From CAYLNH01 sp964384625 (lineage in GTDB: Bacteria; Verrucomicrobiota; Lentisphaeria; JABSQK01): a DNA stretch of 26,718 bases. Made by a program: the position numbers and the translations under genes. Shown one piece after another: positions 1 to 8,450 of the stretch. Positions within the stretch are counted from its first letter, which is position 1. Every line of letters begins with the position of its first letter. Under the pieces are notes generated by a model. The model worked only from the letters and a program-made list of their open reading frames with translations. It was not told the origin of the DNA and did not search any database. Where the stretch lies: NCBI GenBank assembly GCA_964384625.1, contig CAYLNH010000070.1:1-26718 (forward strand). Direction: 5' to 3'.

Positions 1-227
1 GCCGACGAGCGACCCGGGGTCTAGCGAAGAATGGCGCTGAATTACGACGTGTTTGGGACGTTTGGCCGCCGGTGGCTGGACTGGCGAACGTTCTGGCGCT
101 ATGGTGCGGCTCTTGCCACAACACGAAGGGATGACCTGCAGAACTGACATGCGCCCCGGGTGTAGTCCAACGTTTTGCTGTATATGAAGATGCGGGACGA
201 ATCCCCTGGGATCGTGGAGGTTTCGTC
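1..227. other. Upstream stretch without a supported gene
   Basis: No credible coding region ends or begins here. Frame 1 carries a stop at 22-24, followed by a 38-codon open frame (31-147) that has no ribosome binding site and no recognisable family. The only clear element is the GGAGG at 216-220, which serves the downstream TTG start at 228. The window edge hides any upstream neighbour. Confidence 0.5.
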
Positions 228-1034
228 TTGGATTCTGCCCTATTTGTTGATACAGGGGCCAATCGCCGAACCGAAGTCCGGCAGCAGCAGACAATGAGGA
301 TTCCAACTGTGCGGGGTCACAGGTCGCAAAAATCGGGTTCGACGCCGACCGGGCAGCAGTTCACGCTGATCGAGCTGTTGATTGTTGTATCGATCATTGC
401 AATCCTGGCCGCCATCCTTCTGCCGGCGTTGTCGCAGGCTCGTTTCATGGCCAGGCGCATTGCCTGTATGAACAACTTCAAGCAGATGTATCTCGGCTTC
501 GAGATGTACGGTTCGGAGCATGAAGACTGGTTTCCCCAGAGCCAACGGCACAAAGCCGACTGGATGATCGGCCTGGCGCCGTACTGCGGGTTCAGCGGCG
601 ATCCGGCGGCCTTATCCAATACGTCCCTAAACGCCGCCTCGGTAGACCGCCATGTGCCGATTTTCCTGTGTCCTGAAACGCGAAGTTGGTACTGGCGTTG
701 GGATGTCGGGAGGAACTACGGGATCAACTGGGTTCTGACATCCGGCCGGGCCGACAACGGGGACTACAAGATGCGGCGCAAGTCCGGCAGCATCATACAC
801 CCCGATGTGGTGATGCTGGCCGGGGACTGCTTCCACTACACGCCGATTGACTGGGGCTACTTCACGCACAGTTCCCGGACTCCGGCGGAAAACGGCGACG
901 CCGACCTGCGCCGCTCAAAACACCACCGGCATACGCTGAATTTCGTGTTCATCGACGACCATGCAGAGAATCTCAAGCGCGGGCAGCGATCGGACCTGAT
1001 GAAGATCGACGGCGGGGCGTTCGGCTGGTTCTGA
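228..1034 (+). CDS. Type II secretion/type IV pilus-like pseudopilin (PVC type)
   Basis: Secreted or inner-membrane pseudopilin of unknown specific role. The class III signal is seen as FTLIELLIVVSIIAILAAI starting at Phe45, with the conserved Glu at +5 (Glu49) and a hydrophobic helix of about 20 residues. It is followed by LLPALSQAR, the usual PVC extension, and by a globular C-terminal part ending in an H-x9-DG-like signature (HTLNFVFIDDHAENL, about residues 233-247) with DD in place of DG. The TTG at 228 is chosen because a perfect GGAGG lies 7 nt upstream. An ATG at 294 (residue 23) would give a more usual 22-residue leader but has no Shine-Dalgarno. Oddity: the residue before Phe45 is Gln, with the nearest Gly at -3, whereas prepilin peptidase normally cuts after Gly. 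It stands alone, convergent with the activase gene, which is common for the many solitary pseudopilin-like genes of Lentisphaerota. Family confident, function not. Confidence 0.85.
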   Translation: MDSALFVDTGANRRTEVRQQQTMRIPTVRGHRSQKSGSTPTGQQFTLIELLIVVSIIAILAAILLPALSQARFMARRIACMNNFKQMYLGFEMYGSEHEDWFPQSQRHKADWMIGLAPYCGFSGDPAALSNTSLNAASVDRHVPIFLCPETRSWYWRWDVGRNYGINWVLTSGRADNGDYKMRRKSGSIIHPDVVMLAGDCFHYTPIDWGYFTHSSRTPAENGDADLRRSKHHRHTLNFVFIDDHAENLKRGQRSDLMKIDGGAFGWF

Positions 1035-1057
1035 GGGCATTATCAGCAGAACTATGG

Positions 1058-1987
1058 CTACACTTCGTTCAGCACGGTGACGCCGCGATCAGTGAGCTTC
1101 TCGATCCACCCGCTGATGACGACGTTCGACGGCGGCTCGGCCAGGGCGCGGCGTTCGTGCAGCATGCCCATCCGCTCAAGCTTGCTTTCTCCCAACCGAT
1201 GGTACGGCATCAATTCAACGCCTTCGATATTCTCCAGTTCCAATGCCAGTAGAGCGATGCCTTCGAAGTGGTCGTCACGATCGTTCGTGCCGGGGATGAT
1301 GGGGCAACGCAGTCGCATCGCGGCTCCGGTCGCATGCAACCGCCGCAGGTTTGCCAGGATGCGGTCGTTCGATACGCCCGTGAACTGTTTGTGCTTCTCG
1401 GGATCGCTCTCTTTGAAGTCGCAGAGGAAGACATCGACGAACGGACGCACCCGTTCGATGCGTTCGAAGTCGACGTAAGAACAGGTTTCGATGCAGCAAT
1501 GCAGATCTTCCTCTTTCGCCGCTTGCAGCAGGGCTTCGGCGAACTCGATTTGCATCAGCGGCTCGCCGCCGGACAGCGTCATGCCACCGCCGGAGTTTTC
1601 GTAGAAGGGTTTATCGCGCAGGACCTCCTCGAGGGCATCACCGACCGTCGTCTCAGTACCAACCAGCTCCAGCGCGCCGGCATAGCATTCTTCCGTGCAG
1701 GAGCCGCAGGCCTGACACTGCTCCCGATCCATCACGTGGCCCAGACGCTCGTCCATACGGTGTGCGTTGTTCTTGCAGGTACGAAAGCAGAACCCGCAGC
1801 CGATACACTTGTCCGGCATGAACGAGATCTGCGGCTTCAGGCTGCGGCTCTCCGGGTTATGGCACCAGATACAGCTGAGCGGGCAGCCCTTCATGAAGAC
1901 AGTCGTCCGGATACCTGGCCCGTCATGAATGCTGAACCGCTGGACTTCGAAAATCATCCCCCTGATGTCTTTTGAATTGTTTGTCAT
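1058..1987 (-). CDS. Glycyl radical enzyme activating protein (radical SAM)
   Basis: Radical S-adenosylmethionine enzyme expected to install the glycyl radical on the GRE encoded just upstream. The CX3CX2C cluster motif is GCPLSCIWC with Cys35, Cys39 and Cys42. Two further ferredoxin-like clusters follow (Cys61/64/67/71 in CIGCGFCFRTC and Cys91/94/97/101 in CQACGSCTEEC), then the SAM-binding GGEP at residues 140-143. The extra ferredoxin domain is known for activases of the dehydratase/lyase-type GREs (glycerol dehydratase, CutC, hydroxyphenylacetate decarboxylase) and is absent from classical PflA, which fits the CVE active site of the partner. Length (309 aa) is normal. The start codon overlaps the GRE stop in an ATGA at 1984-1987, so the two are translationally coupled; GGAG lies about 11 nt before the ATG. 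A second Met at residue 11 is possible but would break the coupling. Confidence 0.95.
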   Translation of the reverse strand: MTNNSKDIRGMIFEVQRFSIHDGPGIRTTVFMKGCPLSCIWCHNPESRSLKPQISFMPDKCIGCGFCFRTCKNNAHRMDERLGHVMDREQCQACGSCTEECYAGALELVGTETTVGDALEEVLRDKPFYENSGGGMTLSGGEPLMQIEFAEALLQAAKEEDLHCCIETCSYVDFERIERVRPFVDVFLCDFKESDPEKHKQFTGVSNDRILANLRRLHATGAAMRLRCPIIPGTNDRDDHFEGIALLALELENIEGVELMPYHRLGESKLERMGMLHERRALAEPPSNVVISGWIEKLTDRGVTVLNEV

Positions 1988-4101
1988 ACTTCTTTGAACT
2001 CCGTGCGTCGCATCACTTCGTCCTGCATTGCCGGCGTCAGGCGAACAAAGTAATCGGTATACCCGCCGATGCGAACGACCAGATCGCGATAGGCCTCGGG
2101 ATCTTCCTTTGCCCGCTTCAGAGTGTCGTGATCGACCACGTTGATCTGCGTTTCAAAGCCGCCGCGGTCCAGGAAGGTCCGCACCAGATCGCCAAGACGT
2201 GTCACTGAAGATGACGAATCGAACAGGCTGCGGTTGAACTTCATGTTGTAGGCCAGCCCACCGATCATCGGGCTGTGCTCCCAAGACGTCGTCGAGAGAA
2301 TAGCCGCGGTGGGTCCGTTCTTCTCGCGGCCCTGCGCCGGACCGCAGCCGTCGGCGAACGGCACGCCGGCTTTCCGGCCGTCGGGTATGGCGCCGCACTC
2401 CGCGCCCAGCCGTTCATGCATGACCCAACAAAACGCGCCCGGGACATAGGCACTGTCGTCCGGCTTCATCCGGTGTCTGCCGCAGACGTCTTGGGCAAAG
2501 CCGACGATGTCGTCCAGCAATGAATCCACGTCCACACAGCCGTTGCCGTACTTGGGATACCCTTCCAGCAAGCGCTGACGCAGGACCTCCTTGTCGGCGA
2601 AATCAGAATCAAGGACCTCCTTCAGTTCCGCCAGGGTCATGGTCTTCTGCGCAAAGACCTCCTCACGAATGACGTGCAGTGAATCGGCCAGATTCGCCAG
2701 ACCAACGAAGGAGCACTCCACCCAGTTACAGCGCGCACCGCCGCGATCGATGTCCTGGCCGCGTTCGATGCAGTCGTTGGTAAACACGCTCTGCAACGGT
2801 CTGCCGCCATAGTCCCAACGGTCCTGACGCAGCTTGTTCTGCATCTCCACACCAGTCGCCACGTGTTCGGCAAGGCGCTCCCTGTAGGATACGATAAAGT
2901 CGTTAAAACTGAAGGCCGGCACATCTTCTACTTGCGCCGCGATCTCCTCCAGCAGGATCCCGCAAGTGCTGTAGTACGGTGACGCCACCCAGACATTGCT
3001 CGAACCAACCGGGGTGATCTCAACACAGGTGGAATTGATGTAATGACAGGCCTCTGCCGGCGGCAGGCCAAGGTCGCGCAACCCGCGTTGAATCGTCTCG
3101 TCACCGAAAAACGCCGGCGTCGCCAGGCCGTCAGCCACCAGTTCCACGCCCAGATCAAGGAGGTCCTGCGGGGTGCCGTCGTGCCAGCAGATGCCGACGG
3201 TCGGATAGACCAGTCGCGTGCGACGCAAAGCTTCCAGACACAAATACGAGAGTTCATTCGTCACGTCATTGCCGTCGACATCGCGGCCGCCAACCATGCA
3301 GGCCATCGCCAACCCGTCCGGCACAAAGTCATTGATCAGGATATAGAGTGATTCAAGCAGCAACAGCGCTTCGTCGCGTGCCAGAACACCGTCGGCCCGG
3401 TCCTGTTCGTAGAATCGCTGCAGGCTGCGGTCAAGATGGCCAGGGCCGACGAGCCCCGCCCCATCGCCGAACATCACGGCCAGATCCACGAACCACAGCA
3501 ACTGCAGGGCGTCGCGAAACGAGGCCGGCGGCTGGTGTGCGATACGGCGGCAGGACGCGCTGATTTCCGCAAGTTCTTTCCGTCGTCCGGAAGAAGCCCC
3601 CGCCGCCGACCGTTCTGCTGCTTCTGCAGCATGCAGGATCATCCCGGACAAGCCGGAGAGTGCATCGCGGAACGATTCCCAGGTCTGCTTCTGCCCTTCG
3701 TCCTCGGAGCTGCCGACGCGCCGGGAGAGGTCCTCCTGCAGTCCGTCAATGCCCAGGTCGAAAATGCGGCTGCGATCAAGTTCGCAGTGACCGCCCTGCC
3801 CCCCGGCGCACGGGTACTGCTTGAGGTACTCCCGGGCGTCCTCTTCGGCGGCGGCATTGATACACGGCGGCACAATGCGCCCGGCAAACAATTCCAGATC
3901 ATCGATCTCAAACTGCAGCGACACCAGCCGGTCGCGCGTCCGGCAGCCGCAACGCCGTTGCCAGGGCATGCCTTCAGAGGCCTTCAAGGAATCGGCATTG
4001 ACAGTCGCCGGGCCACCCAGCCAGCCCGACCACCCGGCACTTGCCTGTTTGCGGTCCAGACACCGCGTTCGCAAGGCCTTGATTCGCTCTTCTGCATTCA
4101 T
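1984..4101 (-). CDS. Glycyl radical enzyme (PFL-like, dehydratase/lyase class), substrate unknown
   Basis: Oxygen-sensitive cytosolic enzyme of the pyruvate formate-lyase superfamily. The active-site loop is INSTCVEITP with thiyl Cys359 and Glu361. The C-x-E pattern is known from eliminase-type GREs (glycerol/propanediol dehydratase, choline lyase, hydroxyproline dehydratase), whereas true PFL has two adjacent cysteines. The conserved PDGRKAGVPFADG...GPTA segment lies at about 573-599, and the glycyl radical loop is VRIGGYTDYF with Gly680 in the R-[VI]-x-G-Y position. At 705 aa it is shorter than typical members (about 780-850). The N-terminal half still shows family landmarks such as the FEIDDLELFAGRI segment near residue 64. 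No microcompartment shell or transporter gene is adjacent. Only a weak Shine-Dalgarno precedes the ATG; the start is set by family-like sequence beginning at residue 4. It is divergent from the small exported protein at 4190. The family is certain; the reaction cannot be called. Confidence 0.95.
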   Translation of the reverse strand: MNAEERIKALRTRCLDRKQASAGWSGWLGGPATVNADSLKASEGMPWQRRCGCRTRDRLVSLQFEIDDLELFAGRIVPPCINAAAEEDAREYLKQYPCAGGQGGHCELDRSRIFDLGIDGLQEDLSRRVGSSEDEGQKQTWESFRDALSGLSGMILHAAEAAERSAAGASSGRRKELAEISASCRRIAHQPPASFRDALQLLWFVDLAVMFGDGAGLVGPGHLDRSLQRFYEQDRADGVLARDEALLLLESLYILINDFVPDGLAMACMVGGRDVDGNDVTNELSYLCLEALRRTRLVYPTVGICWHDGTPQDLLDLGVELVADGLATPAFFGDETIQRGLRDLGLPPAEACHYINSTCVEITPVGSSNVWVASPYYSTCGILLEEIAAQVEDVPAFSFNDFIVSYRERLAEHVATGVEMQNKLRQDRWDYGGRPLQSVFTNDCIERGQDIDRGGARCNWVECSFVGLANLADSLHVIREEVFAQKTMTLAELKEVLDSDFADKEVLRQRLLEGYPKYGNGCVDVDSLLDDIVGFAQDVCGRHRMKPDDSAYVPGAFCWVMHERLGAECGAIPDGRKAGVPFADGCGPAQGREKNGPTAAILSTTSWEHSPMIGGLAYNMKFNRSLFDSSSSVTRLGDLVRTFLDRGGFETQINVVDHDTLKRAKEDPEAYRDLVVRIGGYTDYFVRLTPAMQDEVMRRTEFKEV

Positions 4102-4189
4102 CGGGGAAGACCCAAGGGGGAGATTGCCTCTTTAACCGGAAGGGATTATGGTCACGCTGACAGCCAAATCAAGAGTTGGAAACAAAAGA

Positions 4190-4672
4190 ATGAGATTGCT
4201 TTCTGTCCTCATGTTGCTTTGCGGCAGCGCGATTGTCGCCGGTGAGGCGTACCGTCTGATCCCCATCGCCAAACGCGAACACGGCTACAACAACTTCGAG
4301 TCGACCAGCAACCTGACCCCGAAGGAATACTCGGCCTTTATGGACACCGTCGATCTCCAGGACGGTTGGAACGGCAAGGCCAGGTTCCAGGAGGCCATGC
4401 GGGCCGCCAAGATCGACTTCACCAAGGAGGCCCTGGTCTTGTTCCGGCATACCGAGGGCTCCGGTTCCGTCGCCGTCAAGCTGCTGCAGCCCGAACTGAG
4501 AGGCTCTACGCTGGTCTGCAAAATTGAGCGCAAAGTCCCGGAAGTGGGTACAGACGACATGGCCTACTACTGCTTCGCCATCGTTGTCGACCGCAGCAAA
4601 ATTAAAGCGGTCGAGTGCCACAGCAAGGGCAAGAAGCAAACCTTCAGAATCGTGACGCCGCAGCAGAAGTAG
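4190..4672 (+). CDS. Small exported protein of unknown function (PrcB-like pattern, tentative)
   Basis: About 160 residues. It begins with a classical signal peptide (MRLLSVLMLLCGSAIVAG, cleavage near Gly18/Glu19), so it is probably periplasmic. The mature part has an N-terminal helical stretch with the motif DGWNGKARFQEAMRA, then alternating beta strands (KEALVLFRHTEGSGSVAVKL, then STLVCKIERKVPEVG, then AYYCFAIVVDRSKI). The strand order and the acidic start of the first strand recall the PrcB C-terminal domain, but no diagnostic residue is visible, so this is a weak guess. An in-frame ATG at 4148 preceded by GGAAGGG only 3 nt away would add 14 residues. The inner ATG is preferred because the signal peptide starts there and it leaves more room for the promoter shared with the divergent GRE gene. 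It converges with the GH-A hydrolase gene, 22 bp away. Confidence 0.7.
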   Translation: MRLLSVLMLLCGSAIVAGEAYRLIPIAKREHGYNNFESTSNLTPKEYSAFMDTVDLQDGWNGKARFQEAMRAAKIDFTKEALVLFRHTEGSGSVAVKLLQPELRGSTLVCKIERKVPEVGTDDMAYYCFAIVVDRSKIKAVECHSKGKKQTFRIVTPQQK

Positions 4673-4697
4673 CCGGCGAAAGCCGGGCCTGCGGCTA
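4670..4697. terminator. Inverted repeat joining two convergent stop codons
   Basis: The 22-bp gap between the small exported protein and the GH-A hydrolase is filled by an inverted repeat. The outer arms TAGCCG (4670-4675) and CGGCTA (4692-4697) contain the TAG stop codons of both genes. An alternative inner hairpin is CCGGC-GAAA-GCCGG (4673-4686) with a GNRA-type tetraloop. Only a short TATTT follows on the plus strand and there is no T-run on the minus strand, so a bidirectional terminator is plausible but unproven. Confidence 0.35.
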
Positions 4698-7496
4698 TTT
4701 GGCGGGCGTGGATTCCTGTATGTGCTCTGCGGCAAGCTTCTCCAACGTGAAGTTGGCGGCGCTGTGCCCGTGCGCGAATGACGGCACGAGGACAAGGCGC
4801 TCACCCGCCGTCAAAGCCACCTTGACATCGAGCGGCAAGGTCTTGCTGTCCCGTTTGCCTTTCGGCACGTCAAGCTTGACTGCAGCCACCTGCTCGGCGC
4901 CGGCCGGCGACAGTCTCAGAAGATTCATCGTTACGGGACCGCGACCGCTCCAGACACTGGCCTTCACCGCGCCCGTGACTTTGTAGGAACCTGGGATCGG
5001 CGGATAGAACGTCAAGGCGGCAAGTTTGTTTCCTTTTTGCTTGCCGCCCCAGCCGGTGCGGCACCCCAGACTGACTTTGCCTTTGCGACAGCTCGCCGCC
5101 GGCTGCCCGCCATGACTGTGTTTGAGGGCAGTCCAATGCGTGCCCTGCCAAGCCATGGGTTTGTAGTTGGCGAGATTCTTCACATCATCCGGCCAAACCT
5201 GATCCAGCGACCACAGCGGTTTTCCGTTCCAGACATATGGATTGCCGGCGGGCGTATCGACCCTCGCACCTTCCCAGAGCTGGGGCGGGACGTACTTGCC
5301 GTTAACGCCGTTCTCGATCGGCTTCACATGCAGGGGCTTGAGGGCTGCCGCCAGTTTGTCCGCGGCAGCACCGTCCTTCGTGAACAGATACCACGGCCGG
5401 CGATCAGCAGTCAACGACAGCTTCGTTTTCCCGTCAGCTGCAGCCAACTCCTCCTGGTTACCCATGGCGTCCATTCTGATGACACCGTCTAGCGGCAGGT
5501 CCAGCGTCAAGTCTTTGCCGTTGGCCCAACAGACGATCACGCCGCGCTGGTCGCGGTTGTCCTGAAACACATGCATAACCGCACCGGCCGGCCGGATGGT
5601 GTCGACAAACTTGCTCAAACCCAAGTGGTGCGCCAGCACATTGTACGTGCCGACCGCAACCGTAGGATTACCGTGGTCGTCCCACCACTCGGTGCCGGAG
5701 CCGACCCAGTCCCACCAGCTCTTGCCGTGCTTGCCGTAGCCGATGTGGAAGGTGATCAACTTCTCCAGGCCGGCAGCAAACAGATCGGCGGTGCAGCGGA
5801 CGACCATGTGCGCCACCGCCGGGGGCGTTCGCCCGGTCAGCGGCGGGGCGGCATAGTCTTCGGATGTCGGATAATAGGTCCAGCCTTCATTGAACCAGAC
5901 TTCTTTGTCCTTGCCGCCGAACGAACGGATAGCGCGGTGCACGGACAGGACTCCTTCCTGATTGGTGATTGGACCGGGCGAATAGTTGTGCAGCGTATGC
6001 ACATCAAAAGCGTTGACGCCGCCGCGCCGCAGGAAGCCGGTGGTAAACCCGGAGACGCCCGGCCAGGTAACATTCACCAGGACTCTGGCCTGTGGATCCG
6101 CCTTCTTGATCACGTCGTGCGTACGCTTGACGAAGTTGTAGTAGATGTCCCCGTTCCATTTGCGATGAATGTCCGGCTCATTGACCACTTCCCAGACGAT
6201 GGATTTGCCGGCATAGTGCTTCACGGATTCGCTGACGAACCGGTCCCAACCGGTCTCAATGCTGAGATCGCGCCATTTTGGATCCTTCCCACCCCAGGCT
6301 TCCATGTCTTTGGGCAGGACCTTGCTTGCCTTCGCCTTCGCCCACTTCGGGATGCTGTGCAGAACGGCGTTGACGGAGATGCCGTGGGCGTGCATATGCT
6401 CGACCGTTTTATCCTGCCACTTCCAATCGTCGGGCCCGGAGGGCTGGGTCTTCGACCAGTTCATCTGCGGATACCAACGACTCCAACCCAGACCAATCTT
6501 CTGCCCGCACTCAATCAGATGACGGCTGCGGAACGAGGCACCGAAGCGCTCTGCCGGGTTCGGCTTCGTTGCAGCTTTGGGGAAGGCCAGGATGGTCACC
6601 GGCTGATCGGAGCTGTCGAGCATCTCGCCCCTCGCATTCACTGCGCTGACCCGAAGGAGCATCAGCCCTTTGCCGGACGGCGCAAGCGTCTGCTTCTCAA
6701 TTACCGTCTTGCCCGGCGGAATCTTGATCTCTTTGTCGACTGCATCCCCGAAACGCTTCGCCCCAGTGTAATCAAGGACCTCCCAACGCAACGTCACAGC
6801 CTGCTCCTCGTTGCCGGGATTAAACGCTGTCGCCTGCAGTTCTACCGGCGTGCCGGCGACGAGGATGTTCCCGTTCGGCCTATACCCCGGAAGATTCACG
6901 GCGGTCGCGGTCACCTCCACCGGCGCCCACGGCACATAGCCGGCCGCACCTTTGCCTGCGGCAATGCTGATGCCGTCGATCCACAGGGGCTTGGGGCCGC
7001 CGATCATCATGATCCAGGAGGTCTTATTCCACCACCAGTTGCCCGACCCCGGAAAGCCGCCCTGTTTGTCGACCCGAGGAATCTCAATCGTCCAAGTCAC
7101 CCGTTTCCACTGCGGCCCGACGGCTGCTTTCCATTGCCGCTTGCTCCAGGCCCAGCCCGTCGCCTGGCCCACCTGCCGGTTGCTCGGCGTGATGCTGACA
7201 CTGATCTGGCCCGGCTTTTCACTGCGCGCAAACATGCTGATGGTAATCGGCTTCTTCGGCTCAAGGCGAAAGGAGGCCGAGCGGAAGCGGGCCTTCTCGG
7301 CAAGCTTCAGGGCGTACCGGCCATGCGCCGGATTCTGCTCATCCAGCACGCCGGTGGTCATAAAATACTTGGTCGACCCCTCGAAACTGCCGTTCCGAAG
7401 ACGATTCTCCTGCGCCGCGGCAGCGGCAGCCAGAATCCCGATGCCGACGCAGACAGCTCCTCTCACGAACCCGGCGCCATAGATATGAACGTTCAT
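4695..7496 (-). CDS. Exported clan GH-A glycoside hydrolase, GH39-like, multidomain
   Basis: Predicted 933-aa secreted retaining glycosidase. In order: signal peptide (1-29, ending ILAAAAAAQE); a CBM4/9-like jelly-roll starting with ENRLRNGSFEG and ending LWIDGISIAAG (about 30-180); an Ig-like strand-rich linker (about 190-305); a TIM barrel (about 315-640) with acid/base Glu440 in VWEVVNEPDI and a nucleophile candidate Glu537 in VWFNEGW; and C-terminal beta-rich regions (about 690-933) that may bind carbohydrate. The two glutamates on strands 4 and 7 define clan GH-A, and the sequence around NEPDIHRKW resembles GH39/GH5-type enzymes. The substrate is not readable. A longer open frame begins at 7634, but it overlaps the epimerase gene and lacks a signal peptide at its start, so the ATG at 7496 is used. 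It lies 94 bp downstream of the epimerase in the same direction, probably one operon. Confidence 0.85.
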   Translation of the reverse strand: MNVHIYGAGFVRGAVCVGIGILAAAAAAQENRLRNGSFEGSTKYFMTTGVLDEQNPAHGRYALKLAEKARFRSASFRLEPKKPITISMFARSEKPGQISVSITPSNRQVGQATGWAWSKRQWKAAVGPQWKRVTWTIEIPRVDKQGGFPGSGNWWWNKTSWIMMIGGPKPLWIDGISIAAGKGAAGYVPWAPVEVTATAVNLPGYRPNGNILVAGTPVELQATAFNPGNEEQAVTLRWEVLDYTGAKRFGDAVDKEIKIPPGKTVIEKQTLAPSGKGLMLLRVSAVNARGEMLDSSDQPVTILAFPKAATKPNPAERFGASFRSRHLIECGQKIGLGWSRWYPQMNWSKTQPSGPDDWKWQDKTVEHMHAHGISVNAVLHSIPKWAKAKASKVLPKDMEAWGGKDPKWRDLSIETGWDRFVSESVKHYAGKSIVWEVVNEPDIHRKWNGDIYYNFVKRTHDVIKKADPQARVLVNVTWPGVSGFTTGFLRRGGVNAFDVHTLHNYSPGPITNQEGVLSVHRAIRSFGGKDKEVWFNEGWTYYPTSEDYAAPPLTGRTPPAVAHMVVRCTADLFAAGLEKLITFHIGYGKHGKSWWDWVGSGTEWWDDHGNPTVAVGTYNVLAHHLGLSKFVDTIRPAGAVMHVFQDNRDQRGVIVCWANGKDLTLDLPLDGVIRMDAMGNQEELAAADGKTKLSLTADRRPWYLFTKDGAAADKLAAALKPLHVKPIENGVNGKYVPPQLWEGARVDTPAGNPYVWNGKPLWSLDQVWPDDVKNLANYKPMAWQGTHWTALKHSHGGQPAASCRKGKVSLGCRTGWGGKQKGNKLAALTFYPPIPGSYKVTGAVKASVWSGRGPVTMNLLRLSPAGAEQVAAVKLDVPKGKRDSKTLPLDVKVALTAGERLVLVPSFAHGHSAANFTLEKLAAEHIQESTPAK

Positions 7497-7590
7497 AGTA
7501 TGATTGGATGCCGATCTTGCCGGATGGTTCCGGCGGTGGTCAGTGTTGTGAACACGAACCGCCGACAAACAGCGACGTTCCGTCGACCGC

Positions 7591-8376
7591 CTACTCCAGC
7601 CCGACAGCCGCGGCCTGCTGCCGCAGGCTGGCAACGGCGGGGGGTGCTTCCGCGGTCATATCGTCGCCCCAGCGGCACTCCAGCGACAACCCGCCGCTGT
7701 AGCCTGCTTCTTTCAGCGCCGTCAGATAGGGGCGGAGATCATCGCCCTCCACACCCGGCGCCGTCCGGTGTTCTTTCTCAGCCACATGCACATGCGCGAT
7801 GAGGTTGCCGAACCGGGCGATTTCCTCGGGGTCTTCATCATCGCGCGCCATATGATAGAGATCCGCCAGCAGCCGGACATTCGGGTGATCGACTTCGGTC
7901 ACGACTTCCGCACCGTCCCGAAGACAGGTGATAAAGTTGCAGTCCTGACTGTTCAGCGGTTCGATGACCAGGGTAACCCCGTGCGCCGCGGCAATCGGGG
8001 CAATCGCCTTGTTGACCGCGATGAAATCCTTCATGGCGCCGGCCGCGGTCATGCCTTCTTCCAACTTGCGCGACCCGCCGCTGCCGAAGACGATTCGCCG
8101 GATCCCTACCGTCGCCGCTCGCGCCATGACGTTGCTGACGTAGCGTTTCAGCGCTTTCAGGTCGACATCGGGCCCGGTAGACCGCAGACTGCCGGGCAGG
8201 AAGCAGTTGGCCGCCAGGATCGGCAAACCGCAATCTGCGGCGCCGGCAGAAGCCGCGGCGAATTCCTCGTCGTCCGCCTGTCCCACGAGCAGACGCTGGA
8301 CGTTTTCCTCGATATAATCGACGCTCGGTTTGAGGCCGGACGCATTGCTGAAGGCGGTACAGATCCCGATCTGCAT
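7591..8376 (-). CDS. Sugar phosphate isomerase/epimerase (xylose isomerase-like TIM barrel)
   Basis: Cytosolic 261-aa metal-dependent sugar isomerase or epimerase of the AP-endonuclease-2/xylose-isomerase-like barrel family. The expected metal and catalytic acids are visible at the strand ends: Glu139 in LVIEPLN, Asp172 and His175 in LADLYHM, His195/His197 in AHVHVAE, and Glu233 in LSLECRW. Length is typical. The start has a clear GAGGAG 6 nt upstream. The gene heads the operon whose second gene is the exported GH-A hydrolase, so it may process a sugar released by that enzyme. The exact substrate (ketose, inosose or keto-sugar) cannot be inferred, since hydroxypyruvate isomerases and inosose dehydratases share the same fold. 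Confidence 0.9.
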   Translation of the reverse strand: MQIGICTAFSNASGLKPSVDYIEENVQRLLVGQADDEEFAAASAGAADCGLPILAANCFLPGSLRSTGPDVDLKALKRYVSNVMARAATVGIRRIVFGSGGSRKLEEGMTAAGAMKDFIAVNKAIAPIAAAHGVTLVIEPLNSQDCNFITCLRDGAEVVTEVDHPNVRLLADLYHMARDDEDPEEIARFGNLIAHVHVAEKEHRTAPGVEGDDLRPYLTALKEAGYSGGLSLECRWGDDMTAEAPPAVASLRQQAAAVGLE

Positions 8377-8436
8377 GTTTTGCTCCTCAATGGCTGCGAG
8401 TTGGTGGCGGTCTTCAAACCACTACGCCAAGCCGCG

Positions 8437-8450
8437 CCGCTTGCAAGCGG
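8437..8450. promoter_or_regulatory. Perfect 14-bp palindrome, candidate operator
   Basis: CCGCTTGCAAGCGG is a perfect dyad in the 184-bp divergent region between the epimerase (start 8376) and the 145-aa gene (start 8561). Imperfect GCCGC/GCGGC arms (8431-8435, 8451-8455) extend it with one bulge. Size, symmetry and central position suit a dimeric repressor site of the LacI type, but no adjacent LacI gene is present. The hairpin could instead act in RNA. Confidence 0.35.

Noticed and set aside
31..147. 38-codon open frame starting ATG at 31
   Set aside because: No ribosome binding site, Trp/Arg-rich composition without family resemblance, and too short to separate from chance.
5571..7802. 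743-codon open frame on the plus strand
   Set aside because: Lies antisense to the GH-A hydrolase, whose domains and catalytic residues are clear; the frame is open because of GC-rich codon bias and has no start signal.
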